From the NCBI RefSeq assembly GCF_010560025.1, contig NZ_SAIY01000003.1:682001-746000 (forward strand): a stretch of DNA of 64,000 bases, given 5' to 3'. Origin of the DNA: Verrucosispora sioxanthis. GTDB taxonomy: Bacteria > Actinomycetota > Actinomycetes > Mycobacteriales > Micromonosporaceae. The translations under genes were made by a program, and so were the position numbers. The notes beneath the pieces were generated by a model. That model was not told the DNA's origin. It ran no database searches and worked only from the letters and a program-made list of their open reading frames with translations. Shown one piece after another: positions 43,551 to 51,463 of this stretch; position 1 is the stretch's first letter, and each line of letters begins with the position of its first letter.

Positions 43551-43614
43551 TAGACGGATCTCATCCGCGAGTAGGGTACGACCAACGTCACTACCCTTTC
43601 GAAGGGCGTCGCCG

Positions 43615-45072
43615 ATGGTCGGATCGACCCTGCCACGGGGGCGGCAACTGCGCATCGTCAGTGTGGCCGCCACCGGGCTCCTCCTCGCCAGCATCGCCGT
43701 TGCCTCACCCGGCAACGCGCAGACGGTCTCGTCAGCGGCAAACGAACCCGCCGCGGCCGTCGAGGCACCGCTCGGTGTCGACGAGATTGCCAGCAGCCCC
43801 AACCTCAAACTGATCGCCAATCTGCCGAAGCAGGCGCCGTTCAACACCACCGCGGCGCTCGGCACCGACATCGCCTTCCAGGGCAGGTACGCCTTCGTCG
43901 GCAACTACGACGGCTTCGTCATCTACGACGTGTCCAAGCCGAGCAGACCGACGATCGTCTCGCAGGTGCTCTGCCCGGGCGCGCAGAACGACGTCTCCGT
44001 CTACGGTGACCTGCTCTTCCTGTCGACGGACTCGTCCCGCAACGACGACTCGTGCAGCAGCACCTCCCAGTCCGCCACGATCAAGGAATCGTGGGAGGGC
44101 ATCAAGATCTTCGACATCAGTCACAAGGCCAGCCCGCGGTACATCAAGGCGGTCGAGACGGCCTGCGGCTCGCACACCCACACGCTGGTACCGGCGAAGG
44201 ACCGGAAGTCGGTCTACCTGTACGTCTCCTCGTACAGCCCGAATGGCGCCTTCCCGGACTGCCAGCCGCCGCACGACTCGATCAGCATCGTCAAGGTGCC
44301 GCTGAAGAAGCCGACCGACGCGGCCGTGGTCGCCACGCCGAACCTCTTCCCCGACGGCGGCTACGAGGGTCGCACCGGCGGCTCGGCGACCTCCGGCTGC
44401 CACGACATCACCGCCTACCCGTCCAAGGACCTCGCCGCCGGTGCCTGCATGGGTGACGGGGTGCTGCTGGACATCAGCAAGCGGGAGGCGCCCCGGGTGC
44501 TGCACACCGTGCGGGACACCACCAACTTCGCGTTCTGGCACTCGGCCACCTTCAACAACCGCGGCACCAAGGTCGTCTTCACCGACGAACTGGGCGGTGG
44601 CGGCGGCGCCACCTGCAACGAGGCCGTGGGCCCGGAGCGCGGCGCCAACGCCATCTACGACATCACCGGTCGGGGTGACGCGCGCGAGCTGGAGTTCCGC
44701 AGCTACTACAAGATCCCGCGGACCAACGGCGACACCGAGAACTGCGTGGCCCACAACGGCTCGCTCATCCCGGTGCTCGGCAAGGACATCATGGTCCAGG
44801 CCTGGTACCAGGGCGGCGTCTCGGTGTGGGACTTCACCAACTCCCGCAAGCCCAAGGAGATCGGCTACTGGGAGCGCGGCCCGCTGTCGGACAGCCAGCT
44901 CATCATCGGCGGCTCCTGGTCGGCCTACTACTACAACGGGCACATCTACTCCTCCGACATCCAGAAGGGGCTCGACGTGCTCGAGCTCAAGGACTGGCGG
45001 ACGTGGACGGCCAAGCTGGCCTACTTCCGCGAGCTGAACGTGCAAACCCAGCCCAGCTACCTGAGCTGGTAG
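43615..45072 (+). CDS. Secreted LVIVD-repeat beta-propeller protein
   Basis: 485-residue exported protein. Signal peptide at about 1-36 ending in PGNAQT. The body has repeated blade motifs typical of LVIVD proteins: GRYAFVGNYDGFVIYDVSKPSRPTIV, LLFLSTDSS, EGIKIFDISHKASPRYIKAV, GVLLDISKREAPRVLHTV, GGVSVWDFTNSRKPKEIGYW and IYSSDIQKGLDVLEL. It contains many Cys and THTLV/His-rich loops. Role unknown; probably extracellular binding or surface function. A CRP-type site in front suggests control by a cAMP-receptor-like protein. Followed by a strong terminator. Confidence 0.85.
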   Translation: MVGSTLPRGRQLRIVSVAATGLLLASIAVASPGNAQTVSSAANEPAAAVEAPLGVDEIASSPNLKLIANLPKQAPFNTTAALGTDIAFQGRYAFVGNYDGFVIYDVSKPSRPTIVSQVLCPGAQNDVSVYGDLLFLSTDSSRNDDSCSSTSQSATIKESWEGIKIFDISHKASPRYIKAVETACGSHTHTLVPAKDRKSVYLYVSSYSPNGAFPDCQPPHDSISIVKVPLKKPTDAAVVATPNLFPDGGYEGRTGGSATSGCHDITAYPSKDLAAGACMGDGVLLDISKREAPRVLHTVRDTTNFAFWHSATFNNRGTKVVFTDELGGGGGATCNEAVGPERGANAIYDITGRGDARELEFRSYYKIPRTNGDTENCVAHNGSLIPVLGKDIMVQAWYQGGVSVWDFTNSRKPKEIGYWERGPLSDSQLIIGGSWSAYYYNGHIYSSDIQKGLDVLELKDWRTWTAKLAYFRELNVQTQPSYLSW

Positions 45073-45085
45073 GACAGGCACACCG

Positions 45086-45127
45086 ACCGGGCCCGGTCGC
45101 CCCCGCGCGGGGGTGGCCGGGCCCGGT
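45086..45127 (+). terminator. Terminator of the LVIVD gene
   Basis: Outer arms ACCGGGCCCGG / CCGGGCCCGGT (11 bp perfect) enclosing an inner CCCCCGCGCGGGGG palindrome, 14 nt after the stop codon. Confidence 0.75.
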
Positions 45128-45221
45128 CCGTTCAGCACCGCGTCCACCAGCCGCAACAGCGGTCACGTTTTCTCCCGCCCGTCCCGGGTACCTCGTCCGG
45201 CACGCAGGGAAGGGGTGGGAG

Positions 45222-45443
45222 ATGACGCGCAACGAGTACCACGTGGTGCCCGACGGCACCGGCTGGAAGGTCGAGCAGGGCAGCACCGTCGTCGGGACGT
45301 ACGACACGAAGCAGCGGGCGGTCGAGGTCGGGCGCGAGACGGCGCACGGCAACGAGCCCAGCCAGCTCGTCGTGCACACCGCCGACGGGAAGATCGAGAC
45401 CGAGTACACCTACCAGGACGACCCGTACCCGCCTGCCGGCTGA
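45222..45443 (+). CDS. DUF2188 protein
   Basis: 73-residue protein matching DUF2188: NEYHVVPDGTGWKVEQGSTVVGTYDTKQRAVEVGRETAHG and SQLVVHTADGKIETEYTYQDDPYPP. These small beta-rich proteins are common and uncharacterised. The ATG at 45222 follows GGAAGGGGTGGGAG. Stand-alone, with a perfect terminator behind. Confidence 0.85.
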   Translation: MTRNEYHVVPDGTGWKVEQGSTVVGTYDTKQRAVEVGRETAHGNEPSQLVVHTADGKIETEYTYQDDPYPPAG

Positions 45444-45458
45444 GCGGGCCACACCGGC

Positions 45459-45505
45459 GGCGGCCTGCCGACACCATCCACTCCGGGTGCGGTCGGCAGG
45501 CCGCC
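45459..45505 (+). terminator. Terminator of the DUF2188 gene
   Basis: Perfect 14-bp inverted repeat GGCGGCCTGCCGAC / GTCGGCAGGCCGCC with a 19-nt loop, 15 nt after the stop codon. Confidence 0.7.
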
Positions 45506-45636
45506 GTCGTGGCTCCGCCGTCACCGCCGGCCGTGCCCGCCGTCACCGCCTCGGGCCGGGCAACGGTGACGTCGCCGCACCCGGCCCACCCCCGATCGAC
45601 GGCGGGCGACTGGCGGACGGCCGGTCGCCGCCCGGT

Positions 45637-46455
45637 TCAGGCCCGACGCACCGGTAGCTGCAGCTCGGTGACCCCCTTGTCGGCCTCCTCCGGCCAGTAC
45701 TCCACGTAGAACTCGCGCGCGTAGCCGTCCGGCCGCCAGTCGTTCTCCTCGATCCAGCGGGCCAGCACCTGCATGCTGCGGTCGGCCGTGTCCATCGGGC
45801 CGTGGTGGATCGTCGTCGCCGCCGTGATCGCCGGCAGCTCCACCACGGCGACGCCACCGGTCGCCGTTCCGCTTTCGATCCCCACCCCGGCATGGACGAC
45901 GACGCTCTCACCGTCGGCGGCCTGGTCGTACCAGGCCACCGACGGTCCGACCGGGTTCACCCCGGCCTCCTCCAGCCGGCGGAACAGCTCCGGGTAGAGC
46001 GGCGTCAGTACCGGACCGATGTCCGCGGGCTCGTAGCTGCGGGCGACGGCACTCAGCTCCGCGACCCGGATCGGCGGCACCTGCTTGAGCACGACATCCT
46101 GGTTGGTCATCCGACCCTCCGTCTCGATCATGTGGAGCCTCGCCTCGACGCTCGACAGCCGCGCCGTGTCCGCCGCCAACTGGGCCGCCAACTGGGCCCG
46201 GCGCAGCCGGAGCATGCCCCGCAGCTCACCGAGGTCGACGGTCTCGTCGAGGATCGCCCGCACCTGGGCCAGGGTCAGCCCGAGGTCCTTCAGCGCGATC
46301 ACCCGGTTGAGCCGACCCAACTGGGCGGCGGTGTAGTAGCGGTAGCCGCTGTGCGGATCGACGGCGGCCGGCGGTAGCAGCCCGAGGCTGTCGTAGTGCC
46401 GCAGCATCCGTACCGACACGCGGCCCAGGGTGGCGAAGTCTCCGATGGTCAACAT
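45637..46455 (-). CDS. MerR-family regulator with GyrI-like effector domain
   Basis: 272-residue regulator. N-terminal MerR helix-turn-helix (LTIGDFATLGRVSVRMLRHYDSLGLLPPAAVDPHSGYRYY), a dimerisation coiled coil (about 75-115), then a GyrI/BmrR-type ligand domain (KQVPPIRVAELSAVARSYEPADIGPVL, GGVAVVELPAITAATTIHHGPMDTADRSMQVLARWIEENDW, YVEYWPEEADKGVTELQLPV). BmrR-like proteins bind amphipathic cations or drugs and activate efflux genes. No transporter is adjacent, so the target is not evident. ATG at 46455. Confidence 0.88.
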   Translation of the reverse strand: MLTIGDFATLGRVSVRMLRHYDSLGLLPPAAVDPHSGYRYYTAAQLGRLNRVIALKDLGLTLAQVRAILDETVDLGELRGMLRLRRAQLAAQLAADTARLSSVEARLHMIETEGRMTNQDVVLKQVPPIRVAELSAVARSYEPADIGPVLTPLYPELFRRLEEAGVNPVGPSVAWYDQAADGESVVVHAGVGIESGTATGGVAVVELPAITAATTIHHGPMDTADRSMQVLARWIEENDWRPDGYAREFYVEYWPEEADKGVTELQLPVRRA

Positions 46456-46523
46456 GGCACCTCCACGGTCGGCGCTGACACCGTGTCAGAGTCAAGCCTG
46501 GGCCACCGGACGCTGGCAACGGC

Positions 46524-48134
46524 TCAGCCGGGCAGTGGGGCCTCGTCGCCACGGTTACGTCGTGGGGACACCAGCCGGCGCATGATCGGGGTGGCGTTCC
46601 ACTTCGCCGCGCCGACCAGGTCGCGGGCGTGTTCGAGCACCGTGTAGTCGGGTCTCGCCCGGCCGGCGGCGAGCGCGGCGTCCAGGTCGTTGCCGCAGCG
46701 CGTCAGCACGCTGTCGAAGTCGCGGCGGACCGGCTCCAGCAGGTGGTAGCCGAACGAGCGGTGCAGCCGGGAGAAGAGCGGCTTGTACAGCCGGGCCCGC
46801 TCGTGCAGCCCGGAGGAATACGACATGGGGTTCTTCGGCCGACGCCGGATGTAGTCGGGCAGCACGTCGGCGAACGCCCGACGGACGATCCACTTCTCCT
46901 GGCCGTCACGCATCTTCAACTCGATCGGCAACCGCATCGCCAACTCGACGAGCGCGAGGTCGAGGAAGGGCACCCGGGCCTCGACACCGAAGGCCATGCT
47001 GGTCCGGTCGACCCGCTGCAACTCGGTCCGACACAGGTTGCGGATCTTGTGCAGGAACAGTCTCCGGGACTCCTGCGGACCGACCTCGTGGTACATGGGG
47101 TAGCCACCGAACAGCTCGTCCGAGCCGTCGCCGGTGAGCACCACCTTGACGCCGAGTTCCCGCAGCCGCCGGAAGATCGGCACCGAGACGACCGCGTTGA
47201 TGATGTCGCCGTACTCGGTCAGCTCGGAGATCCGGATCGCCTCCCGCACGTCGGCCAGCCGGATGTCGCGCGGGCGCAGTTCCACCACCTCGTGCGCGAC
47301 GCCGAGATCCTTCGCCAGCCGCCGTGCGTACGCCAGGTCCGGGCTCTCCGGCACCCCGACGGTGACCGCGACGCAGTCCGGGTGCAGTTGCGCCGCGTGC
47401 AGCAGCGCCAGCGAGCTGTCCAGGCCCCCGGAGAGCACCACACCGACCGTGAGGTCGGTGTCCAATCGCACCCGGAGGCTGTCGGTGAGGGCGGCACGGA
47501 CGAGCAGGGCGGCCTCGTCCGGGTCCGCCACCACCGGCCGGCCCGCACCGAGGGCGAGCAGATCCACGTACGGTCGTAGCTGAACCCGACCGTCGACGTC
47601 GGCCCAGCCATGGTGCCCCGGCGGCACCTCGGCCACCGGCGCGCCCAGCCGGACCAGCGCCTTGATCTCACTGGCGAGGTGCAGGCAGCCCGGTGTCCGC
47701 GCCCAGTACAGCGGCTTGACCCCGAGCGGATCCCGGACCAGGTACGCGCGCCCGGTGGCCCGTTCCACCACGACGAAGGCGTACTCGCCGCGCAACCGGG
47801 TCACCATCCGCTCGCCCCAGTGTTCGAACGCGGCGAGCACCACCTCGGTGTCGCTGGCACTGCGGAACCGGTGGCCGAGAGCGGTCAGCTCGGTCCGCAG
47901 CTCGTGGTGGTTGAAGACCTCGCCGTTGTAACAGAGCAGCCAACGCTCGTCGGCGGAGACCCAGGGCTGCACCGCGCGCTCCCGGTCCACCACCCGCAGC
48001 CGCCGCGTTCCGGCGAGCAGTCCGCTCTCGTGCCGGGTCTCGGTCACCTCGCCCCGCGGCGCGAGCGTGCCGAGCATCCGCCGGAAGATGGCCGGATCGG
48101 CCTCCGGGCCGATGCTGAGCATGATCCCGCACAT
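46524..48134 (-). CDS. asnB: Asparagine synthetase B-like amidotransferase
   Basis: 536-residue glutamine-dependent amidotransferase. The N-terminal Ntn domain begins MCGIMLS (Cys2 nucleophile), with LLCYNGEVFNHHELRTEL and GEYAFVVVE. The synthetase domain has the PP-loop VVLSGGLDSSLALLHA, VVLTGDGSDELFGGYPMYH, VDRTSMAFGVEARVPFLD and EKWIVRRAFADVLPDYIRRRPKNPM. In Corynebacterium the relative LtsA amidates diaminopimelate in peptidoglycan. Here the gene follows an M15-like peptidase gene by 2 nt, so wall amidation is a reasonable alternative to asparagine synthesis. ATG at 48134. Confidence 0.85.
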   Translation of the reverse strand: MCGIMLSIGPEADPAIFRRMLGTLAPRGEVTETRHESGLLAGTRRLRVVDRERAVQPWVSADERWLLCYNGEVFNHHELRTELTALGHRFRSASDTEVVLAAFEHWGERMVTRLRGEYAFVVVERATGRAYLVRDPLGVKPLYWARTPGCLHLASEIKALVRLGAPVAEVPPGHHGWADVDGRVQLRPYVDLLALGAGRPVVADPDEAALLVRAALTDSLRVRLDTDLTVGVVLSGGLDSSLALLHAAQLHPDCVAVTVGVPESPDLAYARRLAKDLGVAHEVVELRPRDIRLADVREAIRISELTEYGDIINAVVSVPIFRRLRELGVKVVLTGDGSDELFGGYPMYHEVGPQESRRLFLHKIRNLCRTELQRVDRTSMAFGVEARVPFLDLALVELAMRLPIELKMRDGQEKWIVRRAFADVLPDYIRRRPKNPMSYSSGLHERARLYKPLFSRLHRSFGYHLLEPVRRDFDSVLTRCGNDLDAALAAGRARPDYTVLEHARDLVGAAKWNATPIMRRLVSPRRNRGDEAPLPG

Positions 48135-48136
48135 CC

Positions 48137-49093
48137 TCAGATCCCCATCTCGGCCTCGTACGCGCGGCGCAACCGCAGCGCCGCCGACGGCGCGAGGCAG
48201 ATGTGCCACGCCTGCCCCTCGTCGACCACGTTGATCTCGCCGGCCCGCTGCCGGTTCAGCAGCAGCCCGGCCAGGGTCTCGCGCACGCCGAAGCGGCGGT
48301 ACCAGTCCATCTCCACGTCCACCGCCCAGCCCAGGCAGTGGCCGCTGGGCACCATCGCGGCGTACCCGAGGCGCCGCAACCGGTACTGGTGTTCGGCGCT
48401 GCGGACCAGGCTGGTCACCCACAGCGGCGGGACGCCCGCCGGGGTGGCGGCGGCGAACTCCCGCCCGATGTCGTTGAGCAGCGCGATCACCTCGCGGCGG
48501 GCCCGGCGGAACAACAGCCCGGCGGTACGCGGTGTGGCGTCGGGCAGCACCCGGCGACGTAGTGCTCGCACGCCCCGGCCGACGATCGTGCGGGGCTGCT
48601 CGGTGTACTGGAAGCGCAGCAGGCCCCGGCGCCGCAGCCATTCCAGGTCCACCAGCTCAGTGCTGTGGTTCACCTGCGTGTCGGTGAGGAACGTGGCGGC
48701 GTCGCGCCACCACATCACGTCGATCCGAGACAGCAGGTAGATCCGCACGAGGGTGGCCAGGTCGGCGGCGGAGCTGCGCTCGTTCGGCTGGTAGCGGGCC
48801 ATCTCCAGCAGCAGGGTCTCGCGGGCTCCGATCAGGCCCTGGGAGGTGGCGTCGAGCACCCGCACGATGGCCGGCTCCCGTAGTCGCTGGTCGATCAGCA
48901 CCTGACGGGCTTTCGCGCTGCCCTCTCCGGCCAGCGCGCTCACCTCGACCAGCAGCTCGGCCACGGCGTCGCGGTAGGCCGCCAGGTCGGGCGGGGCCGC
49001 GCTGAGCGGGCGCACGACGCCCCGGGGGCGACGGCGAGCCGGAGTGACGGCAGGACCGGGCCAGTGTCCCGGGCTTCGGCTGGGCACTCGCAT
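48137..49093 (-). CDS. DUF5715-type protein with M15/VanY-like zinc site
   Basis: 318-residue protein. A helical N-terminal two-thirds (EARYQPNERSSAADLATLVRIYLLSRIDVMW region, WLRRRGLLRFQYTEQPRT) precedes a C-terminal domain with the D-Ala-D-Ala peptidase signature: VPSGHCLGWAVDVEM (SxHxxGxAxD) and EGQAWHICL (WH). This suggests a zinc site and action on a peptide, but no signal peptide is visible. ATG at 49093 with AGAGAGGA upstream; the frame is open to 49168. Two nucleotides separate it from asnB, so the two are surely one operon. A wall-precursor-related function is inferred from both partners. Confidence 0.7.
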   Translation of the reverse strand: MRVPSRSPGHWPGPAVTPARRRPRGVVRPLSAAPPDLAAYRDAVAELLVEVSALAGEGSAKARQVLIDQRLREPAIVRVLDATSQGLIGARETLLLEMARYQPNERSSAADLATLVRIYLLSRIDVMWWRDAATFLTDTQVNHSTELVDLEWLRRRGLLRFQYTEQPRTIVGRGVRALRRRVLPDATPRTAGLLFRRARREVIALLNDIGREFAAATPAGVPPLWVTSLVRSAEHQYRLRRLGYAAMVPSGHCLGWAVDVEMDWYRRFGVRETLAGLLLNRQRAGEINVVDEGQAWHICLAPSAALRLRRAYEAEMGI

Positions 49094-49258
49094 GATCGGT
49101 CCTCTCTGCCGCCGCGATGATCGCTCGTAACACAAAGTAACGTCACCGATCCGGATGAGTACGAGCAATACTCCCGTATCCCCCTAAGGCGTGGCAGAGC
49201 ACGCCGACGGGCGGGCACCGCCTCGGCGTCGGACAGAACGGACCCGACCAACCACAGG

Positions 49259-49278
49259 CATGTACCATCCGGTACATG
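49259..49278. promoter_or_regulatory. Palindromic operator before alpha/beta hydrolase gene
   Basis: CATGTACC-ATCC-GGTACATG, a perfect 8-bp inverted repeat with a 4-bp centre, 43 bp upstream of the start codon at 49322. Size and form fit a TetR operator; the TetR gene at 50226-50804 is the obvious candidate. Confidence 0.65.
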
Positions 49279-49321
49279 ACCGTGCCGCGCCGGTGCGGCC
49301 GATCGACAGGAGGCCCGGTCG

Positions 49322-50176
49322 ATGCCGACCATCACCCTGACCGCCGGGACGATCGACTACACCGACACCGGCGGTGACGGACCGGTGCTGGTGCTGCTGC
49401 ACGGGGTGAACATGGACGCGAGCCTGTGGCGTCGGGTCGTCGCCGAGCTCGGTCCCACCGTGCGCTGCGTCTGTCCCACGCTGCCGCTCGGCAGCCACCG
49501 GCGACCGATGGCCCGACCGGAGCTGGTCACCCATCGCGGCGTCGCCGCGCTCGTGGGAGAACTGCTCGACGCGCTGGACCTGCGCGAGGTGACCCTGGTC
49601 GCCAACGACTGGGGTGGCGTGCAGTTCCTCGTGGCCGACGGTCCGACCGACCGGATCGCCGCTCTGGCGCTGGTCGCCTGCGAGGCGTTCGACAACTTCC
49701 CACCGGGAAGACCCGGCAAGGCGGTGGCGATGAGCGCGCGACTGCCCGGTGCGCTCTGGCTGTCGATGCACCTGCAACGGTTCGGCTGGTTCCGCCGCGC
49801 CCCCGGTGCCTGGGGATGGATGAGCAAGTACCCGATTCCCGACGAGGTGATGGACGCCTGGTTCCGGCCCGCGCAGCAGGACCGGGCGATCCGACGGGAC
49901 CTGCGCACCTTCGCGCTGTCCACCCCGTCGAAGGTGGAACTGCGGGCCCTGACGCGCCGGATGGCGTCGTTCGACCGGCCGGTCCTCGTGGTCTGGGCCC
50001 GCGAGGACAGGCTCATGCCCCGGTCGCACGGGCCTCGGCTGGCGGCGCTGTTTCGGCAGGGCCGGCTGGTCGAGATCGACGACAGTTACACGCTGATCCC
50101 CGAGGACCAGCCTCGCCGGCTCGCGGCGGAACTCGCCCGGTTCGTCACCACCGAGCTGCCCCGCCCGCGCCGCTGA
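49322..50176 (+). CDS. Alpha/beta hydrolase with Asp nucleophile position
   Basis: 284-residue cytoplasmic protein of the haloalkane-dehalogenase-like group. Oxyanion region LVLLHGVNMDASLW; the nucleophile elbow VANDWGGVQF has Asp96 instead of Ser, as in dehalogenases; the acid is probably in VWAREDRLMP. The loop that should hold the catalytic His reads DDSYTLIPEDQP, with Tyr at the expected position. Activity is therefore unclear: a related group shares the SYTLIP sequence. ATG at 49322, AGGAGG upstream. A palindromic operator precedes it and a TetR gene is convergent. Confidence 0.83.
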   Translation: MPTITLTAGTIDYTDTGGDGPVLVLLHGVNMDASLWRRVVAELGPTVRCVCPTLPLGSHRRPMARPELVTHRGVAALVGELLDALDLREVTLVANDWGGVQFLVADGPTDRIAALALVACEAFDNFPPGRPGKAVAMSARLPGALWLSMHLQRFGWFRRAPGAWGWMSKYPIPDEVMDAWFRPAQQDRAIRRDLRTFALSTPSKVELRALTRRMASFDRPVLVVWAREDRLMPRSHGPRLAALFRQGRLVEIDDSYTLIPEDQPRRLAAELARFVTTELPRPRR

Positions 50177-50225
50177 GCCCGCCCGCGACCGAACGCGTCA
50201 CCGGGTCACCGGCCGCGGCGAGAGG

Positions 50226-50804
50226 TCACCCGCCTCGGCTGGTCGGACGCGTGGACTTTAGGAAGGCCGCCATGGTGGCGTCGGCTGTGGCCCGGTCACC
50301 GGTGAGCGCCAACTCGAACAGCACGCCCCGGGTCATCGCCATCGCCATCCGCGCCTGCGTCCGTGCCCGCCCGGGCGGGTGGCCCACCCGCTCGAAGAAC
50401 CGACCGAGCCGGTCGGTCCAGACGGCGATCCAGGTGCGCAGCGCACCGGCCCACCCGTGCCCCTGCATCGCCGCCGCCGACATCTCGAAGAACAGCGGCG
50501 CGAAGGCCCGGTCGTCGGCGAGCCGGACCCAGAACCGCCAGGCACCGTCGTACGGATCGTCCATCGCCTCGCGGAGCAGCGATTCGAGCAGTTCCTGCTG
50601 GGTCCGCCAGACGGCCTCGACCATCGCGGTGAGCAGCCCCTCCCGGGAGCCGAAGTGGTAGATCAACATCCGGTGGCTGGTGCCGATCTCCGCGGCGAGC
50701 GTACGCAGGCTCGTGTCGCCGACGCCGTTGGCCGCGAAGTACGCGATCACCCGCTGCAGGAGAGCCTCCTGCGGACCGCCGGCCGGCACCGTGACTGTCA
50801 CCAC
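50226..50804 (-). CDS. TetR-family regulator
   Basis: 192-residue regulator. Helix-turn-helix: VIAYFAANGVGDTSLRTLAAEIGTSHRMLIYHFGSREGLLTAM. The C-terminal domain is helical with many Met and Trp (FFEMSAAAMQGHGWAGALRTWIAVWTDRL), suiting a hydrophobic ligand pocket. The gene is convergent with the hydrolase, and the perfect palindrome at 49259 is a candidate binding site. GTG or ATG near 50804; the first residues are uncertain. Confidence 0.85.
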   Translation of the reverse strand: MVTVTVPAGGPQEALLQRVIAYFAANGVGDTSLRTLAAEIGTSHRMLIYHFGSREGLLTAMVEAVWRTQQELLESLLREAMDDPYDGAWRFWVRLADDRAFAPLFFEMSAAAMQGHGWAGALRTWIAVWTDRLGRFFERVGHPPGRARTQARMAMAMTRGVLFELALTGDRATADATMAAFLKSTRPTSRGG

Positions 50805-50857
50805 CCGATGCTAGGTCAGCGCCGATCCACCGCTCCGGACCAGCACCGGCGGGCTGG

Positions 50858-51463
50858 TCACAACCAGCCGTTGTCCCGCGCGATCCGTAGCGCCTCCGCC
50901 CGGCTTCCCGCGTCGAGCTTCTGCACCGCCAGGGCCAGGTAGTTGCGCACCGTCCCGGGCGACAGGTGCGCCCGCCGGGCGATCGCGGCGACCGGGGCGT
51001 CGTCGCCGGAGAGCCGCAGCGTCTCCAGTTCCCGCGGGGTCAGCGGGCAGGGCGGAATGGTGAGCGCGTCGGCGGCGAGAGCCGGGTCCACGTACCGGCC
51101 GCCCGCATGCACCCGACGGATCACGTCTGCCAGCGCGCCACCCGGCGCACCCTTGGGCAGGTAGCCCCGGGCGCCCGCGCCGAGCGCCCGGGTCAGGTGC
51201 GCCGGCCGGCCCTGGCCGGTGAGGATGACCACCGCACACGCCGGTAGCGCCCGGGCCAGCTCGGTGGCGACCTGGAACCCGTCCCGCCGGGGCATGGTCA
51301 GGTCGATCACCGCCACGTCGGGTCGATGGGCGAGAGCGGCGGTCACCGCCGCCTCTCCGTCGGCCGCCTGGGCGACAACCGACAGATCCTCTTCGAGATC
51401 GAGCAGCGCGGCGAGAGCGGTGCGGATCAGCTCCTCGTCGTCGGCCAGCAGGACCCGGATCAT
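50858..51463 (-). CDS. NarL/FixJ (DesR-like) response regulator
   Basis: 201-residue regulator. Receiver domain with IRVLLADDEELIR, phosphoacceptor Asp54 in VAVIDLTMPRRDG, Lys104 in GYLPKG. LuxR-type helix-turn-helix at about 138-200 (LTPRELETLRLSGDDAPVAAIARRAHLSPGTVRNYLALAVQKL). Its ATG at 51463 overlaps the kinase stop by 4 nt (ATGA). The neighbouring divergent membrane protein at 52751 is a possible target. Confidence 0.9.
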   Translation of the reverse strand: MIRVLLADDEELIRTALAALLDLEEDLSVVAQAADGEAAVTAALAHRPDVAVIDLTMPRRDGFQVATELARALPACAVVILTGQGRPAHLTRALGAGARGYLPKGAPGGALADVIRRVHAGGRYVDPALAADALTIPPCPLTPRELETLRLSGDDAPVAAIARRAHLSPGTVRNYLALAVQKLDAGSRAEALRIARDNGWL

